In this document: positions 15,543-21,774 of the stretch, piece by piece
How positions within the stretch are numbered: the stretch's first letter is position 1
Layout: each line of letters opens with the position of its first letter
Origin: Bacillota bacterium
GTDB lineage: Bacteria > Bacillota_G > SHA-98 > UBA4971
Direction of reading: 5' to 3'
DNA: 21,774 nucleotides
Assembly: GCA_012512055.1 (NCBI GenBank)
Contig: JAAZEW010000178.1
Location: forward strand, 1-21,774
Translations under genes and position numbers: made by a program
The notes under the pieces: model-generated
What the model was told of the DNA's origin: nothing
Databases searched by the model: none
What the model saw: the letters and a program-made list of their open reading frames with translations, nothing else

Positions 15543-15725
15543 CTACCGTGGCGCTCTCTCTTCACGGTCTTCATCGCCGAACTGCTCGATTTCTCCCAGC
15601 ACTTCCGCTGCTTCTTCTTCATTGACTTCAGTCAAGAGCATATCGAGAAAATCTGTATCTTCCGTGTCAAGCTGTCTCTTAAAATGTCGTCTCAGCGGCC
15701 GCTTTTCACGGATGCGTGATGCCAT
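15543..15725 (-). CDS. Small highly charged protein, unknown
   Basis: A 60-residue frame with a strongly basic N-terminus (MASRIREKRPLRRHFKRQ) and an acidic remainder rich in D and E, ending EERAPR. I recognise no family. Support for coding: the ATG at 15725 is preceded by GGTGATCC, complementary to the 16S tail, four bases away; it lies 34 bases downstream of the M3 peptidase on the same strand; and the sharply bipolar charge pattern is not what a random frame usually gives. No membrane segment or cysteine is present. It could be a peptide that binds a protein or nucleic acid, which is a guess. Confidence 0.5.
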   Translation of the reverse strand: MASRIREKRPLRRHFKRQLDTEDTDFLDMLLTEVNEEEAAEVLGEIEQFGDEDREERAPR

Positions 15726-15759
15726 TTTGGATCACCGTCCTCCAACAACAGTGTGCGCA

Positions 15760-17259
15760 TCAAGCCCGTAGGTTATTATCAATTTCCTCATACAGAGGAT
15801 TAAGGTCCATCGACGCCAAGCCGAGCCGGCCGGCCAATTCCTCTACAGTAAACTCCTGTCCTCTGGAAAACAGCTCCTTCAACGCTTCTCCTGTTTCCGG
15901 ATAAGCATACGCCCTTTCTCCGAATCTCTGGACAAGGAAGTCTCTTAACTGGCCTTCAAAAATCCAGGCCCTAAGGTACTGGGCAACATAAAAGCCGTCG
16001 TCTAAGTCATCAAGATAATAAACCCCCGGATGACGAATCTTCAAGGCATCCGACAGGAGACTCGAATACTCCCCGGGCATGACAGACAGGTTGTCTCCGG
16101 TATGAAGTTTCAGTTCATACAGAAGTTTGGCTGCATACCTCCTGACCATATATAGCTTCCGAAGTGTGCTGAACCTTATGTACTCCTCCAGCCGTGAACC
16201 TTGTGTGTATTCTGAAAGCCAGTGCTCATTCATTGCCAGGTACTGAAAGAGAAAGGCATATGATTCGGTTACCGAATTATCTCCTAAGTACTTGTACTCG
16301 AACTCCTGCTCCGGCAGGACGCTGCCGAAATGCCAAGCGTGGCCTGCTTCGTGCAGAATTGTGTGATAATCGTCATGTCCTCCGTGAGGCATCAAGACAA
16401 GCATAACCTTATCCGGAACGCGAAGCGGCGCACAAAATGCCCTTGGGGATTTCCCCTGTCTGATCTCGGTATCAATATGGATATTGGGATAGTTTTCGTG
16501 GCCTAAGCCCATGCCACTGACAGTCGCCTCCAAGCTGGTAACAAGCTCACCGGCGGGAAACATTCGGTCAAACTCAACCCCTCTGAAGAGGAATGAAATA
16601 TCGTGGCGACTGACATCTGAAAGCGGCATATCCAGATACATAGACGCCGCCTTCTCCATGTTATGAGTATAAATACTGTCGGTATCGTCCAAGAATTGCT
16701 CCATTTTATCTGCTAAAGCATCTAAGTCCAGGCCTTTGATATCCGAGTACAATGAGCGGTAGTCCCCGTGCCCAAGATCCCTTGCCAAAGAATGAAGACG
16801 TGCAATCCGTTCCTCGCGCATGGGATTGAGTCCGCTCAACACCTGTTGTCTCTCGGCCTCCAACTGCTCCCGGGCTCGGGCATTGGGTTCATTGGCAAGA
16901 ACGACAGGAGTCATGCGGAATGGGATCTTTCGATTTTCAAACTCCACTACCGCCTGAGTCTCTGAAGAGACGATTCTGTCAGTCAGCTCTCTTACGGCAG
17001 TATCCATGAATCCGTCTGCTGCAAATGCTGCCAAGTACAACATGCGCCCTGAGGCGTCGGGAGAATCGTTGTGCCTAAATGAACGAGCAGCATCAAATAG
17101 CTCCAATACTGCTTCTTTTTCAAAGAGATCCAAGTAATTCATGTATATCTCTGCTGCGTTCAGTGAATCTTTGAGTCCGGCACGGTTCATATAAAATTCT
17201 CCGGTGAGTTCGCATATGAACTCCTCAGCTCGATTCCTATATTCTTCCTGATGCTCCAT
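15760..17259 (-). CDS. M3-family (PepF-like) zinc metallopeptidase
   Basis: Predicted cytosolic oligopeptidase of the M3 clan, 499 residues from the ATG at 17259. The zinc site is clear: HEAGHAWH at about residue 302 gives HExxH, and the third ligand is the Glu of NSVTESYAF, 29 residues after the first His, the same spacing as in thimet oligopeptidase. The rest is mostly helical, as expected. It is shorter than typical PepF (~600), mainly at the N-terminus. There is no signal peptide. The start was chosen because GAGAGGTG lies seven bases before ATG 17259; an upstream GTG at 17268 would overlap the preceding gene. It begins two bases after the aminopeptidase stop, so the two are surely co-transcribed. 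The specific substrate is unknown. Confidence 0.88.
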   Translation of the reverse strand: MEHQEEYRNRAEEFICELTGEFYMNRAGLKDSLNAAEIYMNYLDLFEKEAVLELFDAARSFRHNDSPDASGRMLYLAAFAADGFMDTAVRELTDRIVSSETQAVVEFENRKIPFRMTPVVLANEPNARAREQLEAERQQVLSGLNPMREERIARLHSLARDLGHGDYRSLYSDIKGLDLDALADKMEQFLDDTDSIYTHNMEKAASMYLDMPLSDVSRHDISFLFRGVEFDRMFPAGELVTSLEATVSGMGLGHENYPNIHIDTEIRQGKSPRAFCAPLRVPDKVMLVLMPHGGHDDYHTILHEAGHAWHFGSVLPEQEFEYKYLGDNSVTESYAFLFQYLAMNEHWLSEYTQGSRLEEYIRFSTLRKLYMVRRYAAKLLYELKLHTGDNLSVMPGEYSSLLSDALKIRHPGVYYLDDLDDGFYVAQYLRAWIFEGQLRDFLVQRFGERAYAYPETGEALKELFSRGQEFTVEELAGRLGLASMDLNPLYEEIDNNLRA

Positions 17260-17261
17260 GA

Positions 17262-18239
17262 TTAACACCTCTCATTTACCTGGAGAACACCATCTTTGAT
17301 TACGACTCTATCGTCAATGACCAGTGTGGGCTGTAATATGATACCGTCGAGATGAATAGGCACATCGCAGGTACCACCGAACCCTATGTTATTGCCCAGC
17401 GCAACATGGACAGTCCCGAGGACTTTCTCATCTTCAAGGACCTTGCCTGTTATTATGGCACGATCATTCGTCCCTACGCCAAGCTCCGCGATATTCCTTG
17501 CAGGCTTGCCAAGATGGGCTATGCTCTCCTCCAATATCCTCGCTCCCTGCGCGCCTGTGATCTCTTTTACATATCCTGACTCCACCTTCATCCTAATTGC
17601 GTCCTCCAACGCACCTACCCCTGACATAGCTCCATCCACCACGAGTACGCCTTCGGCGGTTCCTTCCACAGGCGCAATAAAGGCTTCGCCGGCAGGAAGG
17701 TTTCCGAAATCGCCCGCCATGTGATATATGCCGGTATCAGGCCGGCCTATACGGGCCTCCAACGACATGGTGATGTCAGTCCCTCGGGGAGTGGTTATCC
17801 TGGCTGAATTCCCCTGTGACAATATTTCTGCCAGTCTCTCACTCAAAACGGCGATTCTCCGGTAGTCGGCAGTCAGAGTCCTTATCACCGAGTCTTTGGT
17901 AATCCCGGGCATTGACGCGATTCTCGCCCCTTGCGCATTTGCCTCGCGCCTGGCCAGCGTATGAGACAGCGATCTCGAGGTTGGCGCCAGAACCACGTCA
18001 ACTGCTTGCATGATCCTCGCCACAGGTTCAGGCGGCTCTTCACCGTCTTGAGATCTTGCGATCATCTCAATAATAATGGCTTCCGCTCCCAGGTTCTTTG
18101 CCTCCTCCCAGAAAGCGTAGCCAACTTCACGCAACACCTCATCAGTTATGACAAGCACGCTCTCACCACGGGAGACTGCCATGCACTGAACGAGTGCCAG
18201 GTGGGCTGCTTGTCTAAGGCCTCCTTCAGGCTGTATCAT
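17262..18239 (-). CDS. M29-type aminopeptidase
   Basis: Probable metallo-aminopeptidase of the thermophilic M29 (AmpS/AmpT, leucyl aminopeptidase-like) family, 325 residues from the ATG at 18239. The C-terminal half carries the expected metal ligands in order: Glu in NIAELGVGTN, Glu in VLEDEKVLGT, His in GTVHVALG and the HLDG pair near the end, with the GGTCDVPIHLDG context. It is shorter than the ~410-residue M29 enzymes, mainly in the N-terminal domain, as in a clostridial subgroup. The frame opens at 18323, but GGAGG is eight bases before 18239 and would otherwise be coding. The M3 gene follows after two bases, so the pair probably degrades peptides together. Gene 5' side faces the plus-strand CBM gene across a 234-base divergent gap. 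Confidence 0.85.
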   Translation of the reverse strand: MIQPEGGLRQAAHLALVQCMAVSRGESVLVITDEVLREVGYAFWEEAKNLGAEAIIIEMIARSQDGEEPPEPVARIMQAVDVVLAPTSRSLSHTLARREANAQGARIASMPGITKDSVIRTLTADYRRIAVLSERLAEILSQGNSARITTPRGTDITMSLEARIGRPDTGIYHMAGDFGNLPAGEAFIAPVEGTAEGVLVVDGAMSGVGALEDAIRMKVESGYVKEITGAQGARILEESIAHLGKPARNIAELGVGTNDRAIITGKVLEDEKVLGTVHVALGNNIGFGGTCDVPIHLDGIILQPTLVIDDRVVIKDGVLQVNERC

Positions 18240-18473
18240 TTTCATGTCCTCCTCGGTATAGAGTGGGAAGCAAATCAGCGAAACGGCTTCCACTGCTAGT
18301 ATAGGTGATAATTTCTCTCTCATGCAGCATTTTCCTTCATATGGACAAGATTCAGCCTATCTTGAGATGACTCGTGATCCGCTAAAGTCACAGTATAACT
18401 ACACATAAACACGGCAAAAGACAAGATAATAATAGGGAAAGGCAGGCGCCAAATGAGAGGAGTGGTAAATCCT
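18240..18473. promoter_or_regulatory. Divergent promoter region, aminopeptidase / CBM gene
   Basis: A 234-base gap between two genes that point away from each other, so both promoters must lie here unless RNA reads in. A plus-strand TATAAC at ~18393 and a minus-strand TATACT at ~18296 are -10-like, but neither has a good -35 at 16-18 bases. No hairpin or operator of note was seen. Confidence 0.35.
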
Positions 18474-18797
18474 ATGGCAAAAAAGATGACAAAAGACTTG
18501 TTCATTGACAGGAGAGTGGCAATAGACCCTGTACCCCTGGCAGGTAAGAAAAAAGGCACTGTAATGTATAAAGGGCTGTTGTCAGTATCAGGGGCTGATT
18601 CAGTATATCTCTACTCAGGATATGATGAACACTGGGAAAACGCGAAATTCACACCTATGTCCAAAGTAGACGATGTCACCTGGACAACTGATGTTTCAAT
18701 CGACGAAAACAAGAAATCCTTCAACTTCTGCTTTAAAGACAGTGCAGATCACTGGGACAACAACCACGGCCTGAATTGGGGAGTTGCAATTGTTTAG
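18474..18797 (+). CDS. Stand-alone carbohydrate-binding protein (CBM25/CBM53-like)
   Basis: A 107-residue protein that is a single starch-binding-type beta-sandwich and nothing else. The family pattern is visible: VYLYSGYDEHWENAKF with the GY and W aromatic positions, PMSKVDDVTWTTDVSID, FNFCFKD and the closing DHWDNNHGLNWG, which in CBM25-type modules binds alpha-glucans such as starch or glycogen. There is no signal peptide, membrane helix or catalytic domain, so it should act in the cytoplasm. I chose the ATG at 18474, preceded by GAGAGGAG at 11 bases; an ATG at 18453 would add seven residues. A strong hairpin follows 16 bases after the stop. No glycogen-metabolism gene is nearby, so the partner is unknown. 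Confidence 0.85.
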   Translation: MAKKMTKDLFIDRRVAIDPVPLAGKKKGTVMYKGLLSVSGADSVYLYSGYDEHWENAKFTPMSKVDDVTWTTDVSIDENKKSFNFCFKDSADHWDNNHGLNWGVAIV

Positions 18798-18813
18798 TTA
18801 GGCAAAGACCCTT

Positions 18814-18837
18814 GGGGTTGCCGATTTCGGCAACCCC
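18814..18837 (+). terminator. Strong hairpin after CBM gene
   Basis: GGGGTTGCCG (18814-18823), loop ATTT, CGGCAACCCC (18828-18837): a perfect 10-bp stem, 16 bases after the stop of the CBM gene. A run of five T comes 11 bases later (18849-18853), after a GCCGGCGG linker, rather than directly after the stem, so it is an intrinsic terminator with an unusual tail or a 3'-end stabiliser. Confidence 0.7.
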
Positions 18838-18857
18838 TCAGCCGGCGGTTTTTGAGG

Positions 18858-18863
18858 TATAAT
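18858..18863 (+). promoter_or_regulatory. -10-like box before DUF1614 gene
   Basis: A perfect TATAAT in plus sense, 137 bases before the DUF1614 start and just before the tandem repeats. No TTGACA-like -35 sits at 16-18 bases (the region is the tail of the hairpin), so activity would need an activator or it is chance. Confidence 0.3.
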
Positions 18864-18879
18864 ACAGGTGACCGCCTTC

Positions 18880-18954
18880 GCATAGAATGCAGTCGCATAG
18901 AATGCAACAGCGTAGAATGCAGTAGCGTAGAGTGCAGTAGCGTAGAGTGCAGAA
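18880..18954 (+). repeat. Five 15-bp tandem repeats upstream of DUF1614 gene
   Basis: Five head-to-tail copies of a 15-base unit, GCRTAGARTGCAGTA-like: 18880-18894, 18895-18909, 18910-18924, 18925-18939 and 18940-18954. The copies differ at a few fixed places (first two GCATAG, last three GCGTAG; the last two carry GAGTGC instead of GAATGC), so they grew by successive duplication. They lie between the CBM terminator and the DUF1614 ribosome site, ~20 bases after a TATAAT (18858-18863), so they would be in the transcribed leader. Unit length is a multiple of three, but the open frames through them have no ribosome site. Confidence 0.9.
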
Positions 18955-18999
18955 AACGTGCATATGCGAATTCCCGGGCGGCTCACCGGAGGCAACGAC

Positions 19000-19647
19000 G
19001 TGTTTGGCTTACTCCCAATGATTCTCATATTCATCCTGCTGTTACCGGCTTTTTTCTTTCTTTTCTACTTTAACATCGCAGCCATATCCTTCACAAAACT
19101 GGGGCTTTCTCCCCAAGGTGCGATGCTCTTGTTTGTCTTTTCGCTTGTAGGCAGTGTAATTAACATCCCGGTGTCGAAGCACAAGATCATAGTAGAAGAG
19201 AAGCCTGAGATGTTGCTCCCGTTCCTATTCTACTATCCTCCAAGGGTGCGGCATCAAGTCATCGCAGTAAATGTGGGCGGAGCAGTCATCCCCACAATAT
19301 TCGCGCTGTACCTCCTTGGCAAAGCGCCTTTCGTCGCAACACTCATATGTACTGCCATTGTTACACTGGCTGCCCACGCTATGGCGCGAGTCGTTCCCGG
19401 GGTGGGGATATCCCTCCCTGCCTTTATTCCGCCGTTGGTTGCTGTAGGCTCAGCGTTACTTCTTGCAGGCGAATCTGCTGCTCCCGTAGCCTATATAGCC
19501 GGCTCTCTCGGCACACTTATCGGAGCGGATCTGTTGAACATGAAGAAAATCAAGAACATCGGGGCTCAAGTAGTAAGCATCGGCGGAGCGGGAGTGTACG
19601 ACGGGATATTCCTGGTAGGAGTGATTGCAGCGTTTCTCGCAGCTTAA
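19000..19647 (+). CDS. DUF1614 family membrane protein
   Basis: A 215-residue integral membrane protein with about six hydrophobic segments and no signal peptide. The phrases VIAVNVGGAVIPTIFALYL and GADLLNMKKIKNIGAQVVSI are characteristic of DUF1614 proteins found in clostridia and archaea; the conserved polar residues within helices (Asn of NVGGA, Asp of GADLL, GGAGVYDG) suggest a transporter or membrane enzyme, but function is unknown. Start: GGAGG at 18988-18992 is seven bases before the GTG at 19000; the frame is open from 18958, but no site precedes that part. The gene is alone on the plus strand, after the tandem repeats, and ends ~80 bases from the convergent tRNA. Confidence 0.85.
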   Translation: MFGLLPMILIFILLLPAFFFLFYFNIAAISFTKLGLSPQGAMLLFVFSLVGSVINIPVSKHKIIVEEKPEMLLPFLFYYPPRVRHQVIAVNVGGAVIPTIFALYLLGKAPFVATLICTAIVTLAAHAMARVVPGVGISLPAFIPPLVAVGSALLLAGESAAPVAYIAGSLGTLIGADLLNMKKIKNIGAQVVSIGGAGVYDGIFLVGVIAAFLAA

Positions 19648-19665
19648 CGCCAATCCAGAATGTTA

Positions 19666-19683
19666 GCTTGCTTCGCTTGCTTC
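19666..19683 (+). repeat. Direct 9-bp duplication between DUF1614 and tRNA
   Basis: GCTTGCTTC occurs twice in a row. It is not self-complementary, so it does not make a terminator; flanking TTAG/CTAA gives only a 4-bp stem. It lies in the convergent gap between the DUF1614 stop and the tRNA 3' end. Confidence 0.5.
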
Positions 19684-19724
19684 TAAAGTCTGTATGAAGC
19701 CGGTATGAAAGATGTACATAAAAA

Positions 19725-19800
19725 TGGTGGCCCCGACGGAATTCGAATCCGTGTCTTCGCCTTGAGAGGGCGATGTCCTTGGCCGCTAGACGACGGGGCC
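19725..19800 (-). tRNA. tRNA-Glu (anticodon CUC)
   Basis: A 76-base cloverleaf with encoded CCA. Acceptor stem GGCCCCG/CGGGGCC is perfect 7 bp, discriminator A. The anticodon stem TCGCC/GGCGA encloses the loop CTCTCAA with anticodon CTC at 19766-19764, reading GAG. The T stem ACGGA/TCCGT encloses TTCGAAT. The D arm GTC..GAC and a GTCTAGCGG start are typical of bacterial tRNA-Glu. It is a single gene, transcribed towards the convergent DUF1614 gene, with its own promoter at 19844-19872. A short T-run follows the CCA end (minus sense) but no clear hairpin. Confidence 0.97.
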
Positions 19801-19843
19801 ACATCAATACACGCTGCATACTTCAGTTTTCAGTTGCAATGGT

Positions 19844-19872
19844 ATTCTACCCCGGAGTATCTTGAATGTCAA
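19844..19872 (-). promoter_or_regulatory. Sigma-A promoter of tRNA-Glu
   Basis: Minus-strand perfect TTGACA (19872-19867), 17-base spacer, TAGAAT (19849-19844). Start of transcription near 19837, ~37 bases before the tRNA 5' end. The TTGACA overlaps the TGA stop of the diguanylate cyclase gene. This is the best vegetative promoter in the window. Confidence 0.85.
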
Positions 19873-21239
19873 CAGTCGTCCTTTGTTGGCAGCCACATCA
19901 CAACTTTGTTCTTACCGTCCCGTTTAGCCTGGTAAAGAGCGACATCGGCATTTCTTATCAAGTCACCTTCGCTGTCAGCGGATGCCGGATACGAGCTTAT
20001 GCCAATACTCGCTGTCAGCTTACCACCGGGTAAGACTGCCTGATTCGGGACATGGCACTGTTCGATGCATTCCCGAAGGCGTTCCGCTGCAGCATAGGCT
20101 TCAGTTTCATCAGTTTCAGGGAGAATGACCACAAATTCATCCCCGCCGTAGCGGGCAGGGAAATCTACATCACGCACTGATTGCTTTATAGTCTTACCGA
20201 GTTCCTCCAGAACCTGATCTCCATCTAAATGTCCATGGCAATCGTTATAAATCTTGAAATCATCCACGTCAATCATGAAAAGGGACAACGGACGGCCATA
20301 ACGCTTCGCCCGCTTCATTTCGGTGCCAAGCAGGAATTTAAAATGCCCGAAATTGTAAAGGCCGGTCTTCTCATCGGTAATGGCGAGCCTCTTGGTCTCT
20401 TCATACAGGCGTGCCCGTTCAATTGCGGAAGCTGCCTGGCTTGCAGCAATAGAGGTGAGCTTCAGCGCAACATCACCGATGGCCTTTGCTTCACTGCTGC
20501 TAAGAGTAATTATGCCTATAGGCTTGCCTTCTGCAATCAGAGGAACTGACATCCACGATTGAACGTGATCATTTACCCCTTTGATTGGCTTCCATCTAGG
20601 CTCTCTCTTGACATCTTGAAAAACTAAGGGCGCACCGTTCTCAAGCGCGGCTTTTATGAGCCAGTGTCCGGAATTAAGACCGTGAGCTTGATAGCCTTTG
20701 GCGTTCACACCCATTGACAACTGAATCTGAAACTCCTCCGCCTCACTGCCGGCAAGATAAAGGTTACAGGTATCATATTCCGTAACTTCCATGAGTTTCT
20801 CAGCGATTACCCGTAGAGTAGTCTGAAGGTCGAGGCTGGAGTTTACAACCTGGGTGAGATCATAGAGAACCGAAAGCTCATTAATCCTCTGTTTTAAGGC
20901 GGTGTTTAGCGTCTCCAGCTCGTAAGCGTAAGCTTCCAGGTCAGAGAACCTGGCGTTTTTCGACTCCATGTACTCACGGTGCGCGAGCCCATAAGCCATC
21001 ATGCTTTCCAGGAGCAAGCCGAAAGAATTGAGCATAATCTGAGGCGCCTTAAGGGGCGGATTTTCACTGGTGACCTGTTCCACTGCGTGCATATGGATAT
21101 CTACAATATCCTCAGGACCAAGCCCTCGCTCCACAAACCCCTTGCTGAGTTTAGAAGCCTTGTAAAGCACCGCTTCACTGGTATCATTCGCAAATTCTCG
21201 AATCAGATTTACATATTCTTCTCCAAGATGCTCCAGCAC
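19869..21239 (-). CDS. RsbU_N-GAF-GGDEF diguanylate cyclase (stressosome output type)
   Basis: Predicted c-di-GMP synthase, 456 residues from the GTG at 21239. Domain order: an N-terminal RsbU_N-like helical domain (~5-85) that in RsbU binds the RsbT switch kinase; a short coiled segment (~105-130, LEAYAYELETLNTALK); a GAF domain (~130-280); and a GGDEF domain (~290-450). The GGDEF motif is intact (YGGDEF at ~365), and RDVD five residues before it is the product-binding RxxD I-site, so it should be active and feedback-inhibited. No membrane segment. The start is chosen by GGAGG at seven bases; an ATG at 21257 with AGGAAG at nine bases is also possible. It follows the RsbX-like gene by a few bases. 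Moorella thermoacetica has the same arrangement (MtX-MtG) as output of its RsbR-RsbS-RsbT stressosome. Confidence 0.93.
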   Translation of the reverse strand: MLEHLGEEYVNLIREFANDTSEAVLYKASKLSKGFVERGLGPEDIVDIHMHAVEQVTSENPPLKAPQIMLNSFGLLLESMMAYGLAHREYMESKNARFSDLEAYAYELETLNTALKQRINELSVLYDLTQVVNSSLDLQTTLRVIAEKLMEVTEYDTCNLYLAGSEAEEFQIQLSMGVNAKGYQAHGLNSGHWLIKAALENGAPLVFQDVKREPRWKPIKGVNDHVQSWMSVPLIAEGKPIGIITLSSSEAKAIGDVALKLTSIAASQAASAIERARLYEETKRLAITDEKTGLYNFGHFKFLLGTEMKRAKRYGRPLSLFMIDVDDFKIYNDCHGHLDGDQVLEELGKTIKQSVRDVDFPARYGGDEFVVILPETDETEAYAAAERLRECIEQCHVPNQAVLPGGKLTASIGISSYPASADSEGDLIRNADVALYQAKRDGKNKVVMWLPTKDDC

Positions 21240-21262
21240 AAAACGCCCTCCCGGCATCACTG

Positions 21263-21774
21263 TTATCTTCCTATAATGACTGTAGCGTCATCAGTTTTAG
21301 CGCCGTACTGCTCAATTATCCGCTCTGCTACTTGCTGAACAGTCAGTCCCCACTCTGTAACCAGAAAATCCATTGAGTAATCTTCTCTTACGCCGTCTGT
21401 GTGCAAGATAAGAGTATCGCCTTCACAATATGGCCACTCTGCCACATGAACTGTCTTCGGCAACTTATGGCCTACTATTCCTCCGGCGGGAACAGAGTTC
21501 AGCCTCCGGTCAGACAGCACCCGAAGAATGATATTGCCGACAATCAGACTTGACCAAACCTTATCCTTGAGATTGAGATGACAAAGTCCAATTACTGCAC
21601 CTCTGGTGCAAGCCAAACCCGCATGGCATAACCTGAGAACTTCCCTTAAGTCAACCTCTGACCCATGTGCGCCGGCATATGTATCAATAATTGACAAGGC
21701 CTTTTCCGAAGCTTCTGCTGCAGCAGCACCATGTCCTAACCCATCAGCCAATGCAATAAGCCAACCGCTCTCTA
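21263..21774 (-). CDS. RsbX-like PP2C phosphatase (5' end off right edge)
   Basis: The C-terminal 169 residues of a PP2C-type serine phosphatase of the RsbX/SpoIIE group. The frame is open to the window edge and already reads ESGWLIALADGLGHG, so the true start lies outside. DGLGHG is the metal-binding Asp motif of this group (RsbX has DGLGSG); HTDGVRED and KTDDATVIIG supply the later metal-binding aspartates, so the active site is complete. RsbX resets the stressosome by dephosphorylating RsbR and RsbS. It ends only a few bases before the diguanylate cyclase, in one operon; rsbR, rsbS and rsbT homologues would be expected to the right, beyond the window. Confidence 0.9.
   Translation of the reverse strand, partial: ESGWLIALADGLGHGAAAAEASEKALSIIDTYAGAHGSEVDLREVLRLCHAGLACTRGAVIGLCHLNLKDKVWSSLIVGNIILRVLSDRRLNSVPAGGIVGHKLPKTVHVAEWPYCEGDTLILHTDGVREDYSMDFLVTEWGLTVQQVAERIIEQYGAKTDDATVIIGR

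Noticed and set aside
18320..18559. 79-codon minus-strand frame with one hydrophobic stretch
   Set aside because: Overlaps the start of the CBM gene and the divergent promoter gap; no good ribosome site. A small membrane peptide cannot be fully excluded.
18880..18954. CRISPR-like array
   Set aside because: Units are directly adjacent with no spacers, and only 15 bases long.
18798..19073. Short frames on both strands reading through the tandem repeats (pentapeptide repeats)
   Set aside because: A 15-base unit keeps every frame open by nature; neither frame has a ribosome site, and one overlaps the DUF1614 start.

Overview
The window looks like a chromosomal segment of a strictly anaerobic, Gram-positive-type bacterium (Bacillota, Clostridia-like; Moorella / Desulfotomaculum / Peptococcaceae relatives are the closest fit I can argue from sequence alone). 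The evidence is the Bacillota gene order dnaE-accD-accA-pfkA-pyk, strong GGAGG-type ribosome binding sites with frequent GTG/TTG starts, an HdrABC set, a DUF1614 membrane protein, and a phosphatase plus RsbU_N-GAF-GGDEF pair like the output end of the Moorella stressosome. No mobile element, CRISPR array or rRNA is visible.

Layout, right to left, because nearly everything is on the minus strand. (1) 19.87-21.77 kb: RsbX-like PP2C phosphatase (cut by the right edge) and a diguanylate cyclase, followed by a tRNA-Glu(CUC) with its own sigma-A promoter. (2) 18.47-19.65 kb: the only two plus-strand genes, a stand-alone CBM25-like carbohydrate-binding protein and a DUF1614 membrane protein, separated by a strong hairpin and five 15-bp tandem repeats. 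(3) 15.54-18.24 kb: an M29-type aminopeptidase, an M3-type metallopeptidase and a small charged protein. (4) 15.11-15.54 kb: a gap holding the dnaE promoter, an inverted repeat over its -35 box and a perfect palindrome. (5) 7.07-15.11 kb: dnaE, a DUF2007-like small protein, accD, accA, pfkA and pyk, tightly packed with ATGA/TTGA overlaps. (6) 4.77-6.79 kb: class II aldolase (fba) behind its own structured leader and promoter, then a second phosphofructokinase with the pyrophosphate-type signature. (7) 4.02-4.60 kb: a small multi-pass membrane protein. (8) 1-3.88 kb: a lipoyl H-protein (GcvH-like) followed by hdrC, hdrB and hdrA, with hdrA cut at the left edge.

Functionally, regions 5-6 link replication (DnaE), fatty-acid initiation (AccDA) and the lower/upper glycolytic steps. 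The two phosphofructokinases carry opposite phosphoryl-donor signatures (ATP versus PPi), suggesting reversible, energy-saving flux through fructose 1,6-bisphosphate. Region 8 is the most unusual: a lipoate-carrier protein sits directly in front of a complete heterodisulfide-reductase-type electron-transfer module, with no gcvT or gcvP in view. Region 1 is best read as a stressosome output that uses c-di-GMP. Start codons were chosen by ribosome binding site where possible and differ in several places from the longest open frame.
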